Below are positions 35,426 to 43,188 of a DNA stretch of 64,000 nucleotides, piece after piece. How positions within the stretch are numbered: the stretch's first letter is position 1; the number at the start of each line of letters is the position of its first letter. Both the position numbers and the translations under genes were made by a program. The notes under the pieces were generated by a model. That model saw only the letters and a list, made by a program, of their open reading frames with translations. It did not search any database and was not told where the DNA came from. The stretch covers positions 186,001-250,000 of the forward strand of contig NZ_BJKN01000001.1 of assembly GCF_006538365.1 (NCBI RefSeq), read 5' to 3'. This DNA is from Moorella sp. E308F (lineage in GTDB: Bacteria > Bacillota > DSM-521 > Neomoorellales > Neomoorellaceae).

Positions 35426-36715
35426 TTAGAGGTACGTTTGGTAGTATTCATCCATACCTCCGGGATGGTCAATGACTAAATGAGCTTGCAGAGTTAGCAA
35501 ATTTTTGTTGGAAAAGGGCAGGTCTATTTTCCGGTTAATTTTTACCTCTTCTTGAGGAGATACGTCTCCTAAATCTTGTTGCCAAATAACGGTATGCCTG
35601 GCATCAGTTACAACTACCCACAACCTTCCTTTATAAAAAACACCGCCAGAAAGATTTATTATTAATTTCCCTTGTTGTAACCTGACGTCACCCCCTCTGG
35701 CTATATAACCCGCTGCTGTTACACTCGCAAATCCCCCACCCCCTTTAGCAACTCCCATTTCCAAAGGAAGAATCTGTATTTCCTCCGGCTTCAGCTTGCG
35801 GATGGGCCCCAATACTTCCGCTTCCAGGTGATAACCGGTTTCTTGCGAATAATCCTTGCCTGTCACTACACCGCGTCCCACCGTCCAGCATTCCACCGTG
35901 CAACCCCCGTCGGGATAGGCATCTTTCTCTCCCGGATAGTAGGGGTAACGCAGGCACCAGGTATAGCCTTCGGTACCATTGACAAAGGCCATCCAACCAG
36001 CCGGTGAATCGACGCCGATTTTACCAACATAGAACAGATAAGGTACTACTAAGAGGTCGTCTTCTCCTCGGCCCCATTGCGGGTTATCTTCTTCGCCAAA
36101 GATCACGCGATATCCTTTGGCGAACCTGCTCTCAGGGTTTAAAGGTATATAAAGGCGGCAATTAGTGTCATAGCCATTGTCACTTCTCAATCGTGTATCT
36201 AACTGGGTCACATTCCAGATACTCCAGGCGACCGGCCGGGAGCTGACATTCTTCATCCTTAACTCCAGCCACAGCTTGCTGCTGTCCTGCCGAATAGTAA
36301 CCTTGCGAAAAATCTTAATCCCCGTCCGGGGATCCGGCGGGCTTTCCACTTCATAGCTTACTTTTTCCGGACTGCATTCCAGCCATCGCCCCGTATATAC
36401 CCCGGTATCAAGCACCGGGTCCGGCGGGCCGTGCCATTCTTCCCCGGTATCCCACCCCTGGGGTGCCGGCCAGGTTTTATCGCCGCCGTAATTCTTCCAG
36501 GCGGCAATGGAACCATCGCCATAATTTTCTTCGGGCGTGAAAAGTTTGCCCTCTAACTCTTTATTAACGTAAAGGAAGGAATAATCACCAAGATCATAGG
36601 CCATAATTCTTCCGCCCAGGGCCGGGACCATCACCACCCGGATGAGGTCATTGCCGAACTCGACAGCGCCATCCCAGCCGCGGAAGTTTATTTCCCGCCA
36701 CCAGCAGGGGCTCAT
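35426..36715 (-). CDS. DUF4380-like galactose-mutarotase-fold protein in xylose operon
   Basis: This 429-residue protein is rich in beta strands, with early GNDLIRVVMVPALGGRIMAY, WPAPQGWDTG, and NVSSRPVAWSIWNVTQLD. This resembles DUF4380 proteins, which share the galactose mutarotase/aldose epimerase fold. No signal peptide is visible, so it would be cytoplasmic. It overlaps the LacI gene by 4 bp and precedes xylF, so it belongs to the xylose operon. A role in converting sugar anomers or binding a pentoside is plausible; the reaction is not established by the sequence. Confidence 0.6.
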   Translation of the reverse strand: MSPCWWREINFRGWDGAVEFGNDLIRVVMVPALGGRIMAYDLGDYSFLYVNKELEGKLFTPEENYGDGSIAAWKNYGGDKTWPAPQGWDTGEEWHGPPDPVLDTGVYTGRWLECSPEKVSYEVESPPDPRTGIKIFRKVTIRQDSSKLWLELRMKNVSSRPVAWSIWNVTQLDTRLRSDNGYDTNCRLYIPLNPESRFAKGYRVIFGEEDNPQWGRGEDDLLVVPYLFYVGKIGVDSPAGWMAFVNGTEGYTWCLRYPYYPGEKDAYPDGGCTVECWTVGRGVVTGKDYSQETGYHLEAEVLGPIRKLKPEEIQILPLEMGVAKGGGGFASVTAAGYIARGGDVRLQQGKLIINLSGGVFYKGRLWVVVTDARHTVIWQQDLGDVSPQEEVKINRKIDLPFSNKNLLTLQAHLVIDHPGGMDEYYQTYL

Positions 36716-37758
36716 GCCGGTTTACCTCCTTCTAGATACCCCTGGCTGCCGCGCCGGAAAACAGCACCGCAAGATTCCCTGATAACCAGGCTCGTCTTAA
36801 ACTCGGTTACTGTGGGCTGCATCTCTTTATTCTCGATCTGCTGGATCAGGGACCAGGCGGCCATGGAGCCGATCTCGTACCGCGGCTGGTGGATGGTGGT
36901 CAGGGGCGGCGTTACCAGGGACGCCAGCTCAATATCGTCATAACCCACCACAGCCAGGTCCTGGGGTACCTTTAAGCCCAGTTCGCGCGCCGCATGGATG
37001 ACACCATAGGCCATCAGGTCGTTGGCAGCAAAGACAGCAGTCGGCCGCTCAGGCAGGGATAATAGTTTTTTCGCCACCGGTATGGCCCCTTCGGTGGTAA
37101 AATCGCTGTAAACTACCAGGCTTTCGTCGTAGGGCACACCAGCTTCGGCCAGGGCCTGGCGGTAGCCGGCCAGGCGTTCTTGCGACACCCGGGCATTCTT
37201 ATGCCCCGCTACATGGGCAATACGGCGGTGCCCCAGGCCCAGCAGGTGCCTGGTGGCCAGGTAGCCTCCACCCCGGTTGTCGATGGCAATGAAGTTCGCC
37301 TTCAGATTATCGATCCAGTACTCTACCAGAACTATTGGAAATCTTTCTTCCACCATCTCGCGCACATAGTCTTCATTCCCTACGGTGTGACCCATCATGA
37401 GCAGGCCGTCTACCCGGCCGCTGCGTAAGAAATTAACATAGTTGTGCTTGATTTGCGGGTCCCAGCGCATGCTGGCATACACGATGCCGTAGCCAAACTT
37501 ATGGGCTACATCCTCCACTCCCTGGATGATGCGGGAGAAAAAGGGATCGGTGATGTCCGACAGGATAACGCCGATGGTGTCGGTTTTTTGCTTCACCAGG
37601 CTGCGGGCCAGGGCGCTGGGACGGTAGTTAAGCTCCCGGATGGCCTCCAGCACCCGGCGCCGGGTCTCTTCGTTGACGTCGTCTTTGCCGTTGAGAACCC
37701 TGGATACTGTAGTTCGCGATACTCCGGCTCTTTTAGCAACATCAGAGATATTTGCCAA
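36712..37758 (-). CDS. LacI-family transcriptional regulator of the xylose operon
   Basis: This 348-residue regulator has a LacI helix-turn-helix (NISDVAKRAGVSRTTVSRVLN) and hinge (YRPSALARSL), then a periplasmic-binding-protein-type sensor domain (~60-335) with DNRGGGYLATRHLLGLGHRRIAH. It lies between xylB and the DUF4380-like gene within the xylose operon, so it likely represses the whole operon until a pentose binds. A LacI-type dyad upstream of the xylA-like gene (40577-40593) is a fitting operator. It starts 7 bp after xylB. Confidence 0.9.
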   Translation of the reverse strand: MANISDVAKRAGVSRTTVSRVLNGKDDVNEETRRRVLEAIRELNYRPSALARSLVKQKTDTIGVILSDITDPFFSRIIQGVEDVAHKFGYGIVYASMRWDPQIKHNYVNFLRSGRVDGLLMMGHTVGNEDYVREMVEERFPIVLVEYWIDNLKANFIAIDNRGGGYLATRHLLGLGHRRIAHVAGHKNARVSQERLAGYRQALAEAGVPYDESLVVYSDFTTEGAIPVAKKLLSLPERPTAVFAANDLMAYGVIHAARELGLKVPQDLAVVGYDDIELASLVTPPLTTIHQPRYEIGSMAAWSLIQQIENKEMQPTVTEFKTSLVIRESCGAVFRRGSQGYLEGGKPA

Positions 37759-37765
37759 CTCTTTT

Positions 37766-39295
37766 TCACTCCGTCATCTTGGTCAAATCGTGCATGGTGC
37801 CCCGCAGGAGGGGATACAAGGACGTATACAGGGTATAAAGGCGGTCGTAGGTGCTAGCTTCTGACGGTACCGGTTCGGCCCGGCTGGTCACCTTGATGGT
37901 AGAGCTACAGGCAGCTTCCACGGAAGGGTAAATACCCGCCCCCACCCCGGCCAGCAAGGCGGCGCCAAAGGCCGGCCCATCGGTACTGTTCACCGTGGTC
38001 ACCGGGTGCTTAAAGACGCTGGCGAGAATCTGCCGCCATAAAGGACTGCGGGCGCCGCCGCCGGAAACGCGGATTTCTTCCACCTTCACCCCGGCCTGCT
38101 GTAAAAGTTCCAGGGAATCGCGCAGGCCGAAGGCCACGCCTTCCAGGACGGCCCGCACCAGGTGCCCCTTCCTGTGACGCATGGTGAGGCCGATAAATCC
38201 GCCCCGGGCTGCCGGGTCGGGATGAGGCGTCCTTTCTCCCAGCAGGTAGGGCAAGAACAGCAACCCTTCGGCACCCGGACCCGCGTCAACCGCCAGGGCC
38301 GTCAACAACTCATAGGGATCCGTGCCCGTTGCCGCAGCTTCCCTGACCTCTTCGCCGCCCAGCTGGTTGCGGAACCACTGTAATGAAGCCCCGGCAGCCA
38401 GCATCACGCCCATAAGGTGCCACTTGCCGGGAACGGCATGGCAAAAGGAGTGCAGGGTACTGCCCGGTTGGATACTCGGCTTAGCGGTCATGGCGAATAC
38501 CACGCCGGAGGTTCCCAGGGCCGCCGATAGAAGCCCTTCTGCCACAATGCCTGTACCTACAGCCCCGGCGGCCTGATCACCGCCGCCACCCACCACCGGC
38601 GTTCCGGCCGGGAGGCCGGTGGCGGCCGCGGCTTCCGGGGTGATCTGGCCGGTCACTTCCGGCGACTCGTATACCCGGGGCAGCCATTCCCGGGGGATAT
38701 CCAGAGCTTCCAGCATATCCTCCGACCAGCGGCGATGGGCCACATCCAGGAGCAACGTTCCGGAAGCGTCGGATACTTCGGTGGCCAGTTCTCCCGTGAG
38801 CCGGAAACGGATGTAGTCTTTAGGAAGTAACACATGGCGGATTTGATTATAAATTTCCGGTTCGTGCTTCTTCAGCCAGACCAGCTTTGGTGCCGTAAAG
38901 CCTGGCAGGGCGGGGTTCCCCGTCCACCGGTAGAGCTTTTCTTCCCCTATTTCCTCGTACATCCAGGTGCATTCCGCTCCGGTGCGCTGGTCGCACCAGA
39001 GGATGGCCGGCCGTAAAACCTGGTAGTTGGCGCCTAAAACTACGGCCCCGTGCATCTGGCCCGAAAGGCCAACGCCGGCAACCTCCCGGCCGTCAAGGCC
39101 GGTTTTAACCCAGATTTCCTGCACCGCCGCCACCACGGCCTGCCACCACTGTTCCGGGTTCTGCTCGGCCCAGCCCGGCCGGGGCTGGCTCAAAGGATAC
39201 TCTACATAGGAGGAAGCCGCTACCCTGCCGCCTTCCTCCACCAGTACGGCTTTGGTACCTGACGTACCGATATCGATCCCGAGTAAATACGGCAT
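37766..39295 (-). CDS. xylB: Xylulokinase
   Basis: This 509-residue FGGY-family sugar kinase has the N-terminal ATP-binding DIGTSGTKAVL, GLSGQMHGAV (typical of xylulokinase), WCDQRT with the catalytic-region Asp, GGGGDQAAGAVG with the second Asp, and the C-terminal RVSGGGARSPLWRQ. It phosphorylates D-xylulose to xylulose 5-phosphate, feeding the pentose phosphate pathway. It follows the xylose isomerase-like gene by ~100 bp. Confidence 0.93.
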   Translation of the reverse strand: MPYLLGIDIGTSGTKAVLVEEGGRVAASSYVEYPLSQPRPGWAEQNPEQWWQAVVAAVQEIWVKTGLDGREVAGVGLSGQMHGAVVLGANYQVLRPAILWCDQRTGAECTWMYEEIGEEKLYRWTGNPALPGFTAPKLVWLKKHEPEIYNQIRHVLLPKDYIRFRLTGELATEVSDASGTLLLDVAHRRWSEDMLEALDIPREWLPRVYESPEVTGQITPEAAAATGLPAGTPVVGGGGDQAAGAVGTGIVAEGLLSAALGTSGVVFAMTAKPSIQPGSTLHSFCHAVPGKWHLMGVMLAAGASLQWFRNQLGGEEVREAAATGTDPYELLTALAVDAGPGAEGLLFLPYLLGERTPHPDPAARGGFIGLTMRHRKGHLVRAVLEGVAFGLRDSLELLQQAGVKVEEIRVSGGGARSPLWRQILASVFKHPVTTVNSTDGPAFGAALLAGVGAGIYPSVEAACSSTIKVTSRAEPVPSEASTYDRLYTLYTSLYPLLRGTMHDLTKMTE

Positions 39296-39397
39296 AATCT
39301 TTTCCCTTCCTGCCAGGACTTGTTACAACCCATCTCAACGAACCTTATCCGGGGCTTGAAGGACTTTGGCAACCGTTCAGGGCTCCAGGAGATGGAA

Positions 39398-40540
39398 TTA
39401 TGATGTCGTGAAGGATAAAGGGCTCAAAATATCTGCCTTCCTGGCCCGGGCCCGGATGAGGATAGCCTCCAGGTAGCCGGCATAGCGTTCCGGATCCTGC
39501 AGGCAGGTAACTACCCGTTCATGATCCAGGCTGTTTATGCGGTCATTCATGGCCCGTAAGGCATCTATGCAGTTCAGCAGCGCCCTTTCTACCGGCATCC
39601 GCTCCGGGTTAATATCCAGGCCAAACCACCCCTGGTAGCCGTGCATCTTGAGGACGTAGAGGGCGGCCTCGGCCTGTTCCGGTGCTACGACGCCGACATT
39701 CAAATCCTGGTCGTAGTTACCCAGGGGCTGGCTGTTCCAGTGGGTATGCACCAGCCGGCCGTACTCCAGGGGCAGGCTCAACGCATAAGGCAAATCTTCA
39801 TAACCCATGAGGACATGACCGATCTCGGGGTTGAGCCCGACCAGGGTATAGCCCTGCTCCAGGAGTTGTTTATTTTCCTGGTTTTGCAGCAGCCCCTCCA
39901 CCTTCTCGGCCAGCAAAATCCCCTCCGCGGTGGTGCCGTAGATTATTCTCCCCCGGGGCTCATACGGTTTCGGCTCAATGGCTACCCGTACCCCGGGCAC
40001 AGCATCCATGGCTTCTGCCAGTCCGGTAGCGAAACGATGGCGCATTTCTATGAAATCGATACCGAAGGGGTTTTCATAGCCATCTATTCCAGGCCAGACA
40101 ACCATGAACTCTGTGCCCAGCTCTTTATTTATTTCCAGTGTTTCTTTAACGCGCTGGATGGCTGCCTGCCGGGCCGCCGGCAGGGGTGAAGATAAAGAGC
40201 CGTGGCGGAACTGTTCTTCATAGAAAAGATTGGGCACTACCGTTACTACCCGCATCCCGGTATCCCGGCAAAAATCCCGGTAAAGGGTCAGGTTATGTTC
40301 ATTGATCTCGTTGGGATAATGGGCCTCAATACCTTCCAGGCCATATTGTTTCAGAGCCGCGTATTTCTCCAGGCGTTCCTCAATGGTCAGTTCCCTGCCA
40401 TAGCGGGTATGAAAGCGGCTGTTGCTGCCGGAAAAGAACCATATGCCGGCTGAAAAGCGCAGTTTTAGCTCAAAATTTTGCAAGTGCCGGATTAACTCTG
40501 CCGGTGAACGGCGGGTGGTTTGATAACGCAAATCCTGCAT
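39398..40540 (-). CDS. xylA: Xylose isomerase-like TIM-barrel enzyme (short actinobacterial type)
   Basis: This ~380-residue protein carries the xylose isomerase metal-site blocks: VAIEPKPYEPRG (Glu and Lys), GLNPEIGHV (Glu and His), and NYDQDLNVG (Asp-x-Asp). The GLDINPE segment gives the last acidic ligand. It is shorter than the class II enzymes usual in Firmicutes and resembles class I enzymes of actinobacteria, but is diverged. The neighbouring xylB and xylFGH support D-xylose to D-xylulose isomerisation; another pentose is possible. I chose ATG 40540 (AGGGAG just upstream); the frame is open to 40642 but that would place the operator inside the gene. Confidence 0.78.
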   Translation of the reverse strand: MQDLRYQTTRRSPAELIRHLQNFELKLRFSAGIWFFSGSNSRFHTRYGRELTIEERLEKYAALKQYGLEGIEAHYPNEINEHNLTLYRDFCRDTGMRVVTVVPNLFYEEQFRHGSLSSPLPAARQAAIQRVKETLEINKELGTEFMVVWPGIDGYENPFGIDFIEMRHRFATGLAEAMDAVPGVRVAIEPKPYEPRGRIIYGTTAEGILLAEKVEGLLQNQENKQLLEQGYTLVGLNPEIGHVLMGYEDLPYALSLPLEYGRLVHTHWNSQPLGNYDQDLNVGVVAPEQAEAALYVLKMHGYQGWFGLDINPERMPVERALLNCIDALRAMNDRINSLDHERVVTCLQDPERYAGYLEAILIRARARKADILSPLSFTTS

Positions 40541-40576
40541 TTTCTCCCTCTTTTCTGCCCGGTTCGATTTAGTTTG

Positions 40577-40593
40577 CCGAAAACGGTTTCCGG
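40577..40593. promoter_or_regulatory. LacI-type operator dyad upstream of xylose operon
   Basis: CCGAAAACGGTTTCCGG is a 17-base dyad with one mismatched pair, and its AAACGGTTT core fits LacI-family operators. It lies 37 bp before the xylA-like start. A poorer copy, CCGAGATCGGTTCCGG, lies near 40654. The rest of the 279-bp gap to hypE holds the palindrome TCGGA-TTT-TCCGA (40766-40778) and AT-rich sequence; no sure promoter was identified. Confidence 0.6.
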
Positions 40594-40819
40594 GCTTAAT
40601 TGCTTTGATACATAAAGTTATGTTTAGCGCCAGGTGGTACATTTTCCGAGATCGGTTCCGGTTCGTTGATATATTTCGCCATTAAAATTTAGATTCCTGC
40701 TATTCCTTAACACTTTTTTAAAAAATTTTTCGGGAGATAGCGTTCCATCATCCTCCGGACGCATGTCGGATTTTCCGATCATCAAAACTTTGCCGATCAC
40801 ATTTCAGAAGGTACAGTAA

Positions 40820-41836
40820 TCAACAGATCCGTGGTAGAGGACTTCCAGCCATAAGATCTAAGAGTTTAGTACCTCCAAGGGATGTGGAGAGATAAACGTT
40901 CCCCTTGCCAGGTTTGACTTCGCCTATAATCCTGGCATCCCTTCCCAATTCATGCCCTTGCATTACCGCTACAGCTTTTTCTGCTTCTTCCGGGGTGACA
41001 ATAACCATAAACTTCCCCTCGTTGGCAAGGTAGAGGGGATCCAGTCCCAGCATCTCGGCGGCACCCTTTACCCCGGCATCGACAGGAATACAATTTTCGT
41101 CCAGCCAGATATCTAAACCGCAGGCTGACGCAATTTCTTTGGCGGTTGTTGCCAGGCCACCCCGGGTAAGATCCCGCATTATCTTGATCCCCCGAATTTC
41201 CTTTAAAAGCAGGCTAATTATACCGTTCAGCGGGGCACAATCGCTCATGACCTGTCCTGCAAAATCAAAGCCATACCGTTTACAAAGTACCGCGATACCG
41301 TGTTGCCCGAGGCTGCCGTTGACTAAAACTTTATCACCAGGTTTAATCCGGTGGTAACCCAAATCTACTCCTGGAAAAATATAACCGACACCGGTGGTGT
41401 TAATAAAAATTTTATCTAAATGACCTTTTTCAACCACCTTGGTATCACCGGTGACAATTTCTACGCCCGCGACCCCGCAGGCCCCGGCCATAGATTGGAC
41501 AATGCTTTCAAGATCGGCAAGGGGTAGTCCTTCTTCTAAAATAAAAGAAGCCGTGAGATAGACGGGCCGGGCGCCGCTGACCGCCAGATCATTTACCGTG
41601 CCGCAAACCGCCAGTTTTCCCACATCTCCCCCGGGAAAGAAAGGCGGATCGACAACAAAGGAATCCGTAGTGATGGCCATTCTCCCTTCATTTATGGAAA
41701 AAACCGCCGCATCGGTGAGCGTTTTCAGGATATTGCTTTCAAAGTGACAAAGAAAAAGGTTATTAATGAGTTCATGGGTAAGGGCACCCCCGTCACCGTG
41801 AGCCAGCAAAACAATATCCCTGCCATTCTCTTTCAT
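40820..41836 (-). CDS. hypE: Hydrogenase maturation protein HypE
   Basis: This 338-residue PurM-like protein has the N-terminal LLAHGDGGALTHELI and ends in the invariant PRIC, whose Cys carries the thiocarbamate that HypE dehydrates to thiocyanate, the source of the cyanide ligands of the NiFe site. I chose ATG 41836, two bases after the hypD stop; the longer frame to 41902 would overlap hypD. It is the last gene of the CO/hydrogenase operon. No clear terminator follows. Confidence 0.93.
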   Translation of the reverse strand: MKENGRDIVLLAHGDGGALTHELINNLFLCHFESNILKTLTDAAVFSINEGRMAITTDSFVVDPPFFPGGDVGKLAVCGTVNDLAVSGARPVYLTASFILEEGLPLADLESIVQSMAGACGVAGVEIVTGDTKVVEKGHLDKIFINTTGVGYIFPGVDLGYHRIKPGDKVLVNGSLGQHGIAVLCKRYGFDFAGQVMSDCAPLNGIISLLLKEIRGIKIMRDLTRGGLATTAKEIASACGLDIWLDENCIPVDAGVKGAAEMLGLDPLYLANEGKFMVIVTPEEAEKAVAVMQGHELGRDARIIGEVKPGKGNVYLSTSLGGTKLLDLMAGSPLPRIC

Positions 41837-41837
41837 C

Positions 41838-42971
41838 CTAAATGCCACCTCCAACTGGAGAAAAACGTTCAAATCGATAGTAAGCCGCGCAGGCCCCTTC
41901 ACTGGAAACCATACAGGGGCCTACAGGATGGACAGGTGTACATACATTACTAAATAGCCGGCATTCCGGGGGTAAAAGTTTTCCCCGTAAAATTTCTTTA
42001 CAGGCACAACCTGGCGGGTAATGAGATGTTGGCGGGGCCGGTTCTATATTTAGTTTAAATCGGGCATCGAAATCCCGAAAAGTTTCCCGTAGTGAAAGTC
42101 CGCTTTCAGGAATAACTCCAAGGCCGCGCCAGGGGACATCGACCTCCTCAAAACACTCCGCAATGCGCTTGCGGGCATCCAGGTTGCCTTCTTCCCGTAC
42201 TACCCGCGTGTACTTGTTCACAACCCGGGCCTCGCCCCGGAGCAATTGAAGCAAAAGCTCATGAAGGGCAATCAGAATATCCATGGGTTCAAAGCCGCTG
42301 ATTACTGATGGCAGGCCATACTCTTTAACGATAAAGTCAAACGCCCGCCTGCCAGTAATAGCGCTAACATGCCCCGGCAAGATAAGCCCGTCCAGTTTTA
42401 ATACTGGGTCACTGAGAACGGCGCGGATGGCCGGGGGGATGAGTTTATGGGCCGAAAAAATACTAAAGTTTTTCACCCCTTTAGCCCGGGCCCTCGTAAG
42501 GGTCGAAGCAACCACAGGGGCAGTCGTTTCAAAACCAATCCCTAAAAACACGACCTCTCTTTCCGGGTTGGCTTCAGCAAAGGCCACTGCGTCCAGGGGC
42601 GAGTAAAAAATGCGCACGTCGGCACCGCCAGCGCGTTCCCTCTCCAGGGAAGAACGGCTGCCGGGAACGCGTAACATATCCCCGAAGGTTCCCAGCGTAA
42701 CCCCGGCCAAGCGGGCCAGATTGACCATCATATCGATTTCCTGGTGATCGGTTACACAAACAGGACACCCGGGGCCGCTTCGCAATTCTACGCGACCTGC
42801 CAGCAAGCTCCGCAATCCCAGCCGGGAAATAGCCACTGTGTGTGTACCGCATACTTCTATAAAAACTGCCGGCCGCCCTAGGCGTTCCGCAACCTCATCT
42901 GCCAGGGCGGCAACCCGGCCCATGAGTTTCCTGCTTAGTTCCGTATCACAAAACCTGTCCAGGGGTGACAT
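41838..42971 (-). CDS. hypD: Hydrogenase maturation protein HypD
   Basis: This 377-residue HypD has the conserved VCGTHT, GPGCPVC and FSIFSAHKLIPPA motifs and a C-terminal [4Fe-4S] cysteine set (GCACKEIL, PPECRLF, CTPVHPVGPCMVS). HypD is the scaffold on which Fe(CN)2CO is assembled with HypC. It overlaps hypC by 26 bp and is followed immediately by hypE. Confidence 0.95.
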   Translation of the reverse strand: MSPLDRFCDTELSRKLMGRVAALADEVAERLGRPAVFIEVCGTHTVAISRLGLRSLLAGRVELRSGPGCPVCVTDHQEIDMMVNLARLAGVTLGTFGDMLRVPGSRSSLERERAGGADVRIFYSPLDAVAFAEANPEREVVFLGIGFETTAPVVASTLTRARAKGVKNFSIFSAHKLIPPAIRAVLSDPVLKLDGLILPGHVSAITGRRAFDFIVKEYGLPSVISGFEPMDILIALHELLLQLLRGEARVVNKYTRVVREEGNLDARKRIAECFEEVDVPWRGLGVIPESGLSLRETFRDFDARFKLNIEPAPPTSHYPPGCACKEILRGKLLPPECRLFSNVCTPVHPVGPCMVSSEGACAAYYRFERFSPVGGGI

Positions 42972-43188
42972 CGTTTAATTGTTCCTCCCACATTTTTACC
43001 ATCTGTTCTGCTTCTTTTAAATCAATCTTTTCTATGGCAAATCCGGCATGAACCAGCACATAATCGCCAACCTTTACCTGCCCCAGTAAAGCTATGGATA
43101 TCTCCCTGCGGGCGCCGTGAACATCAATTATCGCGGTTTCATCAGCCGCAGTTACCTTAATTACTTTACCCACAATACCTAAACACAT
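42946..43188 (-). CDS. hypC: Hydrogenase maturation chaperone HypC
   Basis: This 80-residue HypC begins MCLGIVGKV, with the essential Cys2 that binds the iron being decorated and contacts the hydrogenase large subunit. I chose ATG 43188, following GGAGGTGGCAACA, over ATG 43206. It overlaps hypF by 10 bp and hypD by 26 bp, so translation is coupled. Being in this operon it likely serves the HyfG/HycE subunit. Confidence 0.93.
   Translation of the reverse strand: MCLGIVGKVIKVTAADETAIIDVHGARREISIALLGQVKVGDYVLVHAGFAIEKIDLKEAEQMVKMWEEQLNDVTPGQVL

Noticed and set aside
40766-40778. TCGGA-TTT-TCCGA as terminator of the 19-gene operon
   Set aside because: The stem is only 5 bp and no T run follows on the minus strand.
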